A DNA stretch of 64,000 nt from JALYXV01 sp963733505. Lineage in GTDB: Bacteria; Actinomycetota; Acidimicrobiia; Acidimicrobiales; Palsa-688. A program made the translations under genes and the position numbers. The stretch is taken from NCBI GenBank assembly GCA_963733505.1, contig CAVTDW010000012.1:62001-126000 (forward strand). The letters run 5' to 3'. Shown here one piece after another: positions 41,718-49,747 of this stretch; position 1 is the stretch's first letter, and every line of letters starts with the position of its first letter. Below the pieces are notes generated by a model. The model was given only the letters and a program-made list of their open reading frames with translations. It ran no database searches and was not told the origin of the DNA.

Positions 41718-43448
41718 ATGTGCCAGCGCCTTGCACAGTTGACCGCAGCGATGCGGGAGTACTCGACCCGGTTCGACGCCTCGCTGCTGTCGGCAGCGGA
41801 CGCGGCGAGTGTGGTCCAGCAGGCGGCGGCTGTCGAGCACATGGCTTCGGCGGTCAAATCCTTGGCCGCGGCCCGGGCGGCCCAGGTCCAGTCGTGGAAG
41901 GCGAGCGGGCACCGCTCGGCCGAGGAACAGTTGGCCCATTGCACCGGGACCTCCGTCGCCGGTGCTCGCGAGGCGTTGGCCTTGGGGCGGCGGCTCGACC
42001 AGCAACCCGAGGTGGCGGCCGCCGCCTTGTCAGGAACCCTGTCGCCCACGCAGGCGTCGGCAATCGCCGACGCCGTCGATGCCGCTCCGGCCGCGGCGGG
42101 GGAGTTGCTCGAAGCGGCGACCGCCGGCGGCTCCCTGGCCGACTTGAAGGATCAGTGCGCGGCGGTGAAGGCGGCGGCCGAGGTCGACCTCGAGGCGAGG
42201 CGGGCCGCGATCAGGCGCCGGCGCAACCTGCGAGCCTGGACCGACCAAGGCGGCGAGTGGCACCTGGTGGCGGCCGGCAACCCCGAGGACGGCGCCCAGA
42301 TCATGGCCGCACTAGCCCCATTGGCCGAGCAGGTCTTCCGCTTGGCCCGCCAAGCCGGCGTGCGCGAGCACCCCAACGCCTACCGCTTCGACGCCCTCGT
42401 GCAACTGGCCCTCAACGCCACCAGCCCAACCGCCACCGACGCCCACAACGCGGCCGGCGCGTGCGAAGACGGCCAAGGCCCGGGCGGGGACTGCCGCGAG
42501 CTCCGACGCTCACGCCCAGGCCGCCGGCCGAGGCCGGGACGGGGACCGCCGCCCGCAGTCCCGACGCCCACGCCACGGGCCACCCAGGCCCCGACCGGGA
42601 CCGTGACCGCCCGCTGCCCGACACCCACGCCCACTCCACGGGCCACCCAGGGCCGGACGGGGACCGCGACCGCCCGAGTCCCGACGATCACGAGGCGCGG
42701 CCAGGCGACCGCCGTCGCGGCACGCCAGGCGGCGGGGTCGACACCCGTGCGGCTACACCCGGGTCCCAACCTTCGCCGCTCTGGCCATCGGACTCCCCGC
42801 CGGGCGCAGCCGGCCCCCTGGAGGGAGCCCGACGTCGAAGCCAGCCGGCCCACGGCCGACGTAGCCGGCACGGCCCGGGCACCGGACACCGCTCCGCCCG
42901 GCGGCCGTGGTGGCCCACCAAGGGGCAAACGACGAAAGGCGGCCCGGACGACACCGCGGGCTCGGCGCGGCGCGCCCACCAAGCTCCTTCTGCGCGTCGA
43001 CCTCGACGCCTTCCTGCGAGGCTTTCCCACCGGAGGCGAGACCTGCGACCTGGTCGGCTACGGCCCCATCTCCCTGTCCGCCGTCCAGGACATTCTGCGC
43101 CACGGCGACCCGTTTGTCGCCGCCATCTTGACCAGAGCGACCCAAGTCGTGGGAGTCGCCCACCTCGGACGACAACCGACCGCGAGCCAACGCAGCGTTC
43201 TCGAATGGCTCCACCCCACCTGCGCCGCCAGCGGCTGCGCGTGCACTGCCCGCCTCGAAATCGACCACCGGGTTGACTGGGCCGACACCCACATCACCCT
43301 CATCGACTGGCTCGACGCGCTGTGCCACCACCATCACCAACTGAAGACCCAACACGGCTGGGCGCTCGTCGACGGTGTCGGCAAGCGGGCCTTCGTGGGC
43401 CCCACCGATCCACGCAATCCCCGACACAGGCCGTCCGAGGCGGCGTGA
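41718..43448 (+). CDS. DUF222 / HNH endonuclease-like protein (13E12 family), probably frameshifted linker
   Basis: 576 residues as read. The N-terminal DUF222 helical domain (residues 1-235: AMREYSTRFDASLLSAADAA to YRFDALVQLALNA) and the C-terminal HNH domain (EWLHPTCAASGCACTARLEI, DHRVDWADTHITLIDWLDAL, CHHHHQLKTQHGW) are clear. The 150-residue linker is Arg/Thr/Pro-rich in this frame. Between about 42490 and 42800 another frame reads as Asp/His/Gly/Arg/Pro repeats with higher third-position GC, so two compensating indels are likely. Members are abundant and mobile in actinobacteria and some are DNA-damage induced. Confidence 0.85.
   Translation: MCQRLAQLTAAMREYSTRFDASLLSAADAASVVQQAAAVEHMASAVKSLAAARAAQVQSWKASGHRSAEEQLAHCTGTSVAGAREALALGRRLDQQPEVAAAALSGTLSPTQASAIADAVDAAPAAAGELLEAATAGGSLADLKDQCAAVKAAAEVDLEARRAAIRRRRNLRAWTDQGGEWHLVAAGNPEDGAQIMAALAPLAEQVFRLARQAGVREHPNAYRFDALVQLALNATSPTATDAHNAAGACEDGQGPGGDCRELRRSRPGRRPRPGRGPPPAVPTPTPRATQAPTGTVTARCPTPTPTPRATQGRTGTATARVPTITRRGQATAVAARQAAGSTPVRLHPGPNLRRSGHRTPRRAQPAPWREPDVEASRPTADVAGTARAPDTAPPGGRGGPPRGKRRKAARTTPRARRGAPTKLLLRVDLDAFLRGFPTGGETCDLVGYGPISLSAVQDILRHGDPFVAAILTRATQVVGVAHLGRQPTASQRSVLEWLHPTCAASGCACTARLEIDHRVDWADTHITLIDWLDALCHHHHQLKTQHGWALVDGVGKRAFVGPTDPRNPRHRPSEAA
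42573..42698 (+). repeat. 63-base tandem repeat in the DUF222/HNH linker
   Basis: Two 63-base units begin CCACGGGCCACCCAG (42573 and 42636). 63 is a multiple of three, so the copies keep frame. In the alternative frame each unit encodes GHPGPDxDRDRP followed by an Asp/His-rich half. Confidence 0.75.
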
Positions 43449-43493
43449 TGTGCCTCGCCGAGATGGTCACACCCCCTGGGTACGGTGTACTCG

Positions 43494-44648
43494 ATGACGA
43501 CTGAACCTGTGGCCGCCCGGGACCTCTCCGATCGGGAGTTGCGTTGGGCCGCAACCATGTCCGGTCATGGCGGGCAGGCGGAGCTGCCGAGTCGGTGGGC
43601 GCATGGCGACAGTTCGGCCTACGTCGGCTCGCCCGCGAGGCTCCGCCGAGAGGAACGCGAGGCGGTTGAGGAAGCAACCCTCGCTCCCGGCGCCACCCGA
43701 TCACGCGAGGGCGGTGATCGGCAGCGGTTGGAGGAGCCCGATGTGTACCGGACGTGCTTCGAGCGTGATCGAGACCGGATCCTCCATTCGGCGCCGTTCC
43801 GGCGCCTGGCTGGCAAGACCCAGGTCTTCGTCTTCCCCGACGATCACCAGCGCACCCGCCTGACCCATGCCCTCGAGGTGGCGCAGGTGGCGACGGCGGT
43901 CGCCCGGGCGTGCCGGCTCAATGTCGCCCTGACCGAGGCGATCGCGCTGGGCCACGACTGCGGCCATGGCCCTGGTGGCCACGCCAGCGAAGACGCACTG
44001 ACCCCGTATCTTCCCGAGGGCTTCGACCACGCCGTGTGGGGCGCGGACGTCGTCCTCGGTCCCGCCAACTTGTGCCGGGAGACGAGCGACGGCATCCGCA
44101 ACCACTCCTGGAGCCGCCCGGCCCCGGCCACGCCCGAGGGGGAGGTGGTCAGCTGGGCCGACCGCATCGCGTACGTCTGCCACGACTTCGAGGACGCGGT
44201 GCGCGCCGGGATCGTCACCGAGGGGGTACTCCCGCCGTCGGTACTCGAGCGATGTGGACGGACCAGGAGTCGCCAGCTGGACGCGTTCATCGAAGGCCTG
44301 ATTGGCGGGACGCTGGCAACTTGCTACGTGGCTATGAGCGAGCCTTTGGCCGAAGCGCTGGCCGACTTCCGTGAATGCAACTACGAGCGGATCTACTTGC
44401 GCCCGACATCCGTCGCCCAGGGTGCGGCGGTCGTCGACCTGCTGCGCGCCCTGGTGGAGCACTTCGCCGACCGGCCCAACCTGCTCCCGTCGGTCGGGTT
44501 CCCCGGGGTGGACGCGGGGACCGATGCGGCCGTGCGGGCTGCGGTGACCTATGTGGCGGGGATGACCGATCGTTACGCCTGCCAGACGGCGGTGGCACAA
44601 CTCGGCTGGGACCGGGACCGCTTGCCCCGCTCCGGCGTCAACCTCTGA
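43494..44648 (+). CDS. dgt: Deoxyguanosinetriphosphate triphosphohydrolase-like protein
   Basis: HD-superfamily dNTPase releasing triphosphate from dNTPs. About 384 residues from the ATG at 43494. Features: RDRILHSAPFRRLAGKTQVF, metal ligands H..HD..D in RLTHALEVAQVATAVARACR, LGHDCGHGPGGHASEDAL and the third-helix aspartate in VSWADRIAYVCHDFEDAVRA. The C-terminus has MTDRYACQTAVAQLGW. It is probably the broad-specificity type rather than the strictly dGTP-specific E. coli form. Confidence 0.9.
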   Translation: MTTEPVAARDLSDRELRWAATMSGHGGQAELPSRWAHGDSSAYVGSPARLRREEREAVEEATLAPGATRSREGGDRQRLEEPDVYRTCFERDRDRILHSAPFRRLAGKTQVFVFPDDHQRTRLTHALEVAQVATAVARACRLNVALTEAIALGHDCGHGPGGHASEDALTPYLPEGFDHAVWGADVVLGPANLCRETSDGIRNHSWSRPAPATPEGEVVSWADRIAYVCHDFEDAVRAGIVTEGVLPPSVLERCGRTRSRQLDAFIEGLIGGTLATCYVAMSEPLAEALADFRECNYERIYLRPTSVAQGAAVVDLLRALVEHFADRPNLLPSVGFPGVDAGTDAAVRAAVTYVAGMTDRYACQTAVAQLGWDRDRLPRSGVNL

Positions 44649-44655
44649 GGTGAGA

Positions 44656-45432
44656 TCAGATGGAGCGAGCGTCGTTTGACGCTGCGGCCCTCGACGTGGC
44701 GAGTTCCTCGTCGAGCCATTTCGGGGCCCGTTTCTTCGCCCAGGCCCGGCTGATGTTGCCTGACCACATCGAGTCGAGCGAGTCGCGGTCAGAGAAGGCA
44801 AAGAGGATGTGGCCGGTGATGGTGAAGAACAGCGCGATGGCGATCCAGTCGTGGACGAAGGTGGCCCCAGTGCGCCACGACAGGGGCCAGGGCTTGTACC
44901 AGTGCATGATCGAGCCGGTGGCCAGCATGAGGAGCATGGCGCCGCCCGTGAAGGCGGCGTTCAGTTTCTGCCCGGCGTTGAACTTGCCCTGCTTCAACCC
45001 GCTCACCCGCTCCGGCCGCCAACCCCGTCGCCGTAGCCAGACCCGGTCCTCGGGAATCCAGCGGTTCAGTCGACGGAGGTCGGCCCGCAACCGGTGGCCC
45101 CAACGCCGCCCCACGATGCCAAGCACCAACGGCACCGGCAGGATCAGGCCTGCATACACATGGATGGTCACCACCAGCTGCCGACGGCCGACCGCGGCGG
45201 AAAGAGGCGGGAGGTACAAAACGCCCGCGGTGGCCATGAGGATGGCGAAGAGGGTGGCGTTGGCCCAGTGGACGACCCGCTCGGCGACGTCGAAGCGCAG
45301 CAGTTGGGGCGCGGCCTTCGGTGTCGCCTGGCTGCTGGCCCGTCGTGGGCGCAGCGCCCCGTCGATCACCTTCGCGCCTTGCGTCGCCGGCGATGACGCC
45401 GGTTCAGGTGGTCGCTTTGTCGCTTCGGCCAT
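44656..45432 (-). CDS. Cytochrome b561-type membrane subunit of a molybdopterin oxidoreductase
   Basis: 258 residues, about four membrane helices with heme histidines (ERVVHWANATLFAILMATAG, VVTIHVYAGLILPVPLVLGI, SIMHWYKPWPLSW, FVHDWIAIALFFTITGHILF). The ATG at 45432 lies inside the 3' end of the molybdenum gene, so the two are translationally coupled. It probably takes electrons from, or gives them to, the periplasmic Moco subunit. Confidence 0.85.
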   Translation of the reverse strand: MAEATKRPPEPASSPATQGAKVIDGALRPRRASSQATPKAAPQLLRFDVAERVVHWANATLFAILMATAGVLYLPPLSAAVGRRQLVVTIHVYAGLILPVPLVLGIVGRRWGHRLRADLRRLNRWIPEDRVWLRRRGWRPERVSGLKQGKFNAGQKLNAAFTGGAMLLMLATGSIMHWYKPWPLSWRTGATFVHDWIAIALFFTITGHILFAFSDRDSLDSMWSGNISRAWAKKRAPKWLDEELATSRAAASNDARSI

Positions 45433-46142
45433 TGCTCCGACCCACCCAGCCGTCGATGTCGTAGCCGAAGCCGCTCCCAGTACCCGGCCTCGACCTTCGA
45501 GACGACGCTGATCTTGGACAGCCACTTGCACGACTTGTACCCGTACATGGGCGCCACGTACATCCGAACCGGGCCTCCGTGCTGGCGGGTCACCGGGGCG
45601 CCGAGCATCTCGTAGGCCACCAGCACATCGGGCCGCCGGCCCTGGTCGATGGTGAGGCTCTCGGTGTAGGTACCGTCGAAGGACTCGAACCTCAAGGCGG
45701 CCCCGCCCGGCTGCACCCCGGCCTCGTCCAGCACGGTCGACAACCTGACGCCGGTCCAATGGACCATGGGTACCCGCCAACCGGTCACGCACTGGAAGTC
45801 CTTCACCAGCGTCGTCGGCGCCATCGATTTCAGGTCGGCCAAGGTCAATGTGAGGGGCTGATCGACCATCCCGTCGACGGTCAGGCGGTAGTCGGCGGCG
45901 CTCGAAGATGGCAGCGACCCGGTCACCGAGTAGATCCGAAAGCCGCCCGCGGCGGGGATCAGCTGGCTGAGGCCGGTCGGATCTGCCGCCTCCAGCGGGC
46001 TCAACACGGTGTTCAGGGCATCCTGGACCCGGGCCCCGCCCAGAATCCCGGCTACCCCGAGGCCGAGCATGCCCAGGACGACGCGGCGACCGATCGGCGT
46101 GCCGATGGCCTCCGCGTCGACCCTGCCATCGGTTCCCACCAT
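45404..46142 (-). CDS. Sulfite-oxidase-family molybdopterin oxidoreductase (frameshift near the C-terminus)
   Basis: A Tat-like N-terminus (GRRVVLGMLGLGVAGILGG) indicates export as a folded Moco protein. The SUOX/YedY fold has the molybdenum cysteine in VKDFQCVTGWRVPMVHWTGV and PVRMYVAPMYGYKSCKWLSK. After AGYWER the frame reads basic nonsense; removing one G at about 45472 gives YWERFGYDIDGWVGRSNGRS with a stop at 45404, the ending common in this family. About 245 residues. It may oxidise a sulfur compound or repair methionine sulfoxide; the substrate is not determinable. Confidence 0.85.
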
Positions 46143-46180
46143 TGCAGTGTGACGCCCCGCCGGGGCAAACGGCCGTCGCG

Positions 46181-47338
46181 TCAGCGAATCGTAAGCTCGG
46201 GCCGGAAGACCCGGGACGCTCCCTTCGCCACGATCGCCTTGGCCAGCGCCTCGAAAGCCACGGCCGCGTCGCTGGTCGGATCGGTCGCGGTGATGGGACG
46301 GCCGACGTCGCCCCCCTCTCGCAGGGCTGGTACGAATGGGAGCTGGGCCAGCAAAGGCACGCCGAGGTCGGCCGCCAGGGCCTCGCCGCCACCGCGTCCG
46401 AACAGCTCGTATCGGGTGCCGTCGTCGCCGGTGAACCAGCTCATGTTCTCGATGACTCCCCGGAGGGGCATGTTGACCTTCTTGGCCATGTACGCGGTCC
46501 GCTGGGCGACCCGCTGGGCTGCCGCTTGAGGCGTCGTGACGACGTAGATCTCGCTTCGCGGCAGGTATTGCGACATCGACAGCGCCACATCACCCGTGCC
46601 GGGCGGCATGTCGACGACGAGAAACTCGGGGTCGCCCCAGTAGACGTCGACCAGGAACTGCTCCAGCGCCTTGTGCAGCATGGGTCCCCGCCACATCACC
46701 GGCTGGTCGTCGCCCACGAAAAAGCCGATCGAGATGCAGCTGACCCCGTAGGCCACGGGCGGCACGATCATGTCGTCGATCACGACCGGATCGCCCTCGA
46801 TCCCGAGCATCTTCGGTACCGAAAAGCCGTACACATCGGCGTCGAGGATGCCCACACTGTGGCCCGCCTGGGCCAGCGCCACGGCCAGGTTGACGCTCAC
46901 CGAGGACTTGCCGACCCCGCCCTTGCCCGAACTGATGCCGAGGATACGGGTGCGGCTCTCGGGGTTCATGAACGGATTGGGCACACCTTTCTCATGACCC
47001 AGCGGCTGGCCGGCGGCCGCCCCGGTGGCGCCACCACCCCCGTTGTGGGCCCGCATCTTCTCCCGCACCGCCGACAGTTCGGTTTCACTCATGACGGTCA
47101 ACTGGACGTCGACTTCCTCGACGCCGTCGAGAGGAAGCAGGGCCGAAGTGACTCGCTCGGTGATCTCGGTGCGCATCGGGCAGCCGGCCACGGTGAGCGC
47201 CACGGTTACCGTTACCCGGCGCCCGCCGTCGGCGAGCGACACCCCCTTGACCATGTCGAGCTCGACGATGCTGATGTGCAGCTCCGGGTCCAGCACCCCA
47301 CGGAGCGCCTCCATTAACTGCGGCTCGGTTGCGGGCAC
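46181..47338 (-). CDS. mrp: Mrp/NBP35-family Fe-S cluster carrier ATPase
   Basis: About 385 residues. An N-terminal MIP18/DUF59-like domain (GVLDPELHISIVELDMVKGV) and a P-loop domain with ISSGKGGVGKSSVSVNLAVA, LDADVYGFSVPKMLGI, VVDMPPGTGDVALSMSQ and IENMSWFTGDDGTRY. The usual CxxC between domains is replaced here (..SWFTGDDG), so cluster binding may differ. GGAGG lies upstream of the GTG at 47338, which is preferred over the GTG at 47359. It is divergent from the SufR-like gene. Confidence 0.9.
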   Translation of the reverse strand: MPATEPQLMEALRGVLDPELHISIVELDMVKGVSLADGGRRVTVTVALTVAGCPMRTEITERVTSALLPLDGVEEVDVQLTVMSETELSAVREKMRAHNGGGGATGAAAGQPLGHEKGVPNPFMNPESRTRILGISSGKGGVGKSSVSVNLAVALAQAGHSVGILDADVYGFSVPKMLGIEGDPVVIDDMIVPPVAYGVSCISIGFFVGDDQPVMWRGPMLHKALEQFLVDVYWGDPEFLVVDMPPGTGDVALSMSQYLPRSEIYVVTTPQAAAQRVAQRTAYMAKKVNMPLRGVIENMSWFTGDDGTRYELFGRGGGEALAADLGVPLLAQLPFVPALREGGDVGRPITATDPTSDAAVAFEALAKAIVAKGASRVFRPELTIR

Positions 47339-47359
47339 GAGATCCTCCGGTATTTGCAC

Positions 47360-47385
47360 TACCGCCGTAGGTACAATACCGCCGT
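47360..47385. promoter_or_regulatory. Repeat-bearing divergent promoter of mrp and the SufR-like gene
   Basis: TACCGCCGT occurs at 47360-47368 and again at 47377-47385, 17 bases apart. TACAAT at 47372-47377 fits a -10 box, placing the transcription start on or next to the GTG at 47384. The regulator could bind the direct repeats. Confidence 0.5.
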
Positions 47386-48136
47386 GGATGGGTTAGCCCA
47401 CCCGACGCCGGGCAGCCGAAACAGCAGCGCCAACCCGTTGACCGACGTCGAGTTTTCAGCCGCCGTGGTGGCGGTGACGACTGCCTTCGGTGATCCCACG
47501 AGGCGCCGCATCTACCTCTTCGCCCGGGAGCATGAGCTGGGTGTGACGGCCAGCGACGTGGCCGAGCACTTCGCCTTGCACCCGAACGTGGCCCGCCATC
47601 ACCTGGACAAGCTGGCTGCCGGAGGCTACGTCGAGGTCTTCGTCGCCCGCAGCGAGTCAGCCCGGGCCGGGCGCCCCTCGAAGGGGTACCGGGTGTCGGG
47701 TCGGGCGGCGGGCCTGGAACTGCCGGTCAAGGGCAGCGACCTGCTCATCACCCTCCTCGGCCGAGCGCTCGCCTTAGTGCCCACCGCCCAGGCTGAGGCC
47801 ATGGCCGAACAGGTCGGCGAAGAATATGGCCGCGAACTGGCCAGCCAGATGTCGGCGGCCGACGAGCAGCGGTCCTTTCGGTCCGCCCTGCACGCGGTGG
47901 CCGACGCCCTTACGGCCCACGGTTTCGAGGCCCACGCCGAGGCCCGGGGCTCGTCGCTGGCGCTGATCAAGGACAATTGCCCGTTCTTCGACACGGCCAA
48001 GCAGCACCCGGTCATCTGTGCCGTCGACCGGGGCATGGTGCGGGGGATGCTGGCCAGCCTGTACGGCGGCGAAACGGTCCTCGCGACGGAGTCATCCAGG
48101 GCGCTCGGCGACGACGCCTGCATCACCGTCGTCTAA
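47384..48136 (+). CDS. SufR-like ArsR/winged-helix Fe-S-sensing regulator
   Basis: 250 residues from the GTG at 47384. N-terminal winged helix (TTAFGDPTRRRIYLFAREHE, LHPNVARHHLDKLAAGGYVE, wing ARAGRPSKGYRVSGR), and a C-terminal domain with cysteines in IKDNCPFFDTAKQHPVICAV, the pattern of SufR repressors that hold an Fe-S cluster. The cysteine desulfurase gene starts right after its stop. The start is likely leaderless (TACAAT-6 bases-GTG). No sufBCD genes are nearby. Confidence 0.8.
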   Translation: MDGLAHPTPGSRNSSANPLTDVEFSAAVVAVTTAFGDPTRRRIYLFAREHELGVTASDVAEHFALHPNVARHHLDKLAAGGYVEVFVARSESARAGRPSKGYRVSGRAAGLELPVKGSDLLITLLGRALALVPTAQAEAMAEQVGEEYGRELASQMSAADEQRSFRSALHAVADALTAHGFEAHAEARGSSLALIKDNCPFFDTAKQHPVICAVDRGMVRGMLASLYGGETVLATESSRALGDDACITVV

Positions 48137-49219
48137 GTGCCACGGGCCTACCTGGATCACGCGTCCACATCGCCGCCGCGCCCGTCGGTGGTCGCCGCCC
48201 TCGTCGCCTCGTTGGGCCTCGCCGACCCCGGGCGGGTCCACACGGAGGGGCGAATCGCCCGCGCCGTTCTCGAAGAGGCACGGGAAAAGGTGGCCGGTTT
48301 CTGCGGTACCCGTTCCCGGCAGGTGATCTTCACGTCCGGGGCGACCGAGGCGATCAATGCTGCGGTGTACGGGGCAATCACATCCGGCCGGGGTGACCAC
48401 ATCGTGTGCCCGGGCGTCGAGCACTCCGCCGTGCGCCGGGCTTCGGCGCGGGCCGGGCGTGTCAGCCTGACGGCCGTCGACGGCGACGGTCTGGTCGACA
48501 TTGATGCCGTCCTCGGCGCCATCGGGCCCAGCACCGCCCTGGTTCACTGCCAGTGGGCCAACCATGAGGTGGGCACGATCCAGCCCGTTGCCGACGTCGT
48601 GGCGGCCTGCCGTGAGCGGGGAATCTTGGTCCACGTCGACGCGGCCGCGGCCGCCGGGCACCTGCCGATCGCGTTCGACGAACTCGGCGCCGACCTGCTG
48701 TCGATGTCGGCTCACAAGTTGGGCGGCCCGAAGGGGGCGGGTGCGCTACTGGTGCGCCGCGGTGTGCGGCTACCGCCGTTCCTGGTGGGCGGCGAACAGG
48801 AACGCGCTCGGCGGGGCGGGCTCGAAGACCTTCCCGCCTGGGTGGGCTTCGGCGCCGCGGCCTCGGAGTTGGCGGACGGCGCCTTGGCGCTCGAGGCGGC
48901 GGCCGCGGCGGTCCAGACCGACCGGCTGAGAAGCGCCGCCCTCGCGGTCCCCGGCGTTCGGGCCTACGGGCCCGCACGGCCCGAGAGCCGCCTTCCCTCT
49001 CTGCTCTGTCTCGGTGTCGACGACGTGGAGGCCGAGGCGGTCCTGATCGGCCTCGACCAGGCCGGCGTGGCCGCCCACTCCGGCAGCGCCTGCTCGTCGG
49101 AGTCCCTCGAGCCCTCGCCCGTGCTGGCGGCGATGGGTGTCGACGCCGACCACAGCCTCCGGTTGTCGGTCGGCTGGTCGACCACCGACGACGAGGTGGA
49201 GTGGCTGCGGGCGCGCTGA
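48137..49219 (+). CDS. Cysteine desulfurase (NifS/IscS type)
   Basis: PLP enzyme that takes sulfur from cysteine for Fe-S clusters or tRNA thiolation. 360 residues. Family motifs: YLDHASTSPPRPSV, FTSGATEAINAAVYG, HCQWANHEVGTIQPV, PLP lysine in MSAHKLGGPKGAGALLVRRG and the catalytic cysteine in AAHSGSACSSESL. The GTG start immediately follows the regulator's TAA. No sufBCD or mnmA follows; the operon ends in a double hairpin. Confidence 0.93.
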   Translation: MPRAYLDHASTSPPRPSVVAALVASLGLADPGRVHTEGRIARAVLEEAREKVAGFCGTRSRQVIFTSGATEAINAAVYGAITSGRGDHIVCPGVEHSAVRRASARAGRVSLTAVDGDGLVDIDAVLGAIGPSTALVHCQWANHEVGTIQPVADVVAACRERGILVHVDAAAAAGHLPIAFDELGADLLSMSAHKLGGPKGAGALLVRRGVRLPPFLVGGEQERARRGGLEDLPAWVGFGAAASELADGALALEAAAAAVQTDRLRSAALAVPGVRAYGPARPESRLPSLLCLGVDDVEAEAVLIGLDQAGVAAHSGSACSSESLEPSPVLAAMGVDADHSLRLSVGWSTTDDEVEWLRAR

Positions 49220-49271
49220 CCCCGCGTCATCGACGGACTCCGCGCGCTACGTCGCTGAGAGTTTCGAGAAC

Positions 49272-49323
49272 GGGTCTGCGTGAGACCCCTGAGGTGCTCG
49301 CTCTAAAAGAGCGCCCACCTCAG
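49272..49323. terminator. Two adjacent strong hairpins between convergent genes
   Basis: First: GGGTCT-GCGTG-AGACCC (49272-49288). Second: CTGAGGTG and CACCTCAG pair perfectly around a 2-base internal loop and CGCTCT/AGAGCG (49289-49323). The second is followed by no T-run on either strand. They lie between the desulfurase stop and the stop of the small secreted protein, so a bidirectional, probably Rho-assisted, terminator is likely. Confidence 0.7.
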
Positions 49324-49337
49324 GTGGCGACGCAGGT

Positions 49338-49583
49338 TCAGAGCTCGCGGGGGCAGTGCTGCGCGGCAAGCGCGACGCTCTCGGCAGCTTCCCAAAACGC
49401 GCGTGAAACCCCATGCGGGTGAGCTTCAAGCAAGTCGTAGGTCGCGTCGATCGCGACACATGCCGTACTCGCTTTCCGTTCGGGGGAATTCTTGACGGCG
49501 CTGCTACCAAATCCGGCTGCGCCGGCCGAAAGGACAAGCCCCATGACCCCCACGGCTACCGCTCCCCGCCTCAACGTCCGCAT
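49338..49583 (-). CDS. Small secreted hypothetical protein
   Basis: 81 residues. A signal peptide (MRTLRRGAVAVGVMGLVLSA, then GAAGFG) is followed by a short mature part with two cysteines (STACVAIDATYDLLEAHPHG, ALAAQHCPREL), which could form one disulfide. The ATG at 49583 has GAGAGGACGAAGG directly upstream. I do not recognise the family. Confidence 0.6.
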   Translation of the reverse strand: MRTLRRGAVAVGVMGLVLSAGAAGFGSSAVKNSPERKASTACVAIDATYDLLEAHPHGVSRAFWEAAESVALAAQHCPREL

Positions 49584-49747
49584 CCTTCGTCCTCTCCCCT
49601 GGAGCCACATGTTTATCGAGCTCGGTACGGCTCAAAATAGCCGACCCCGCCGGCCCAGTCGAGCTTCAGCGGTAGCTAAAAGTGTAAACCCGCAAAATTG
49701 ACCGACGGCAGGTCCGGTCGGGCCGCCGACCAATCGCCACTTCGACG

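Noticed and set aside
41720..43276. A second full-length gene in the alternate frame of the DUF222 locus
   Set aside because: Only its middle repeat region looks coding; both ends overlap conserved DUF222 and HNH domains in the annotated frame.
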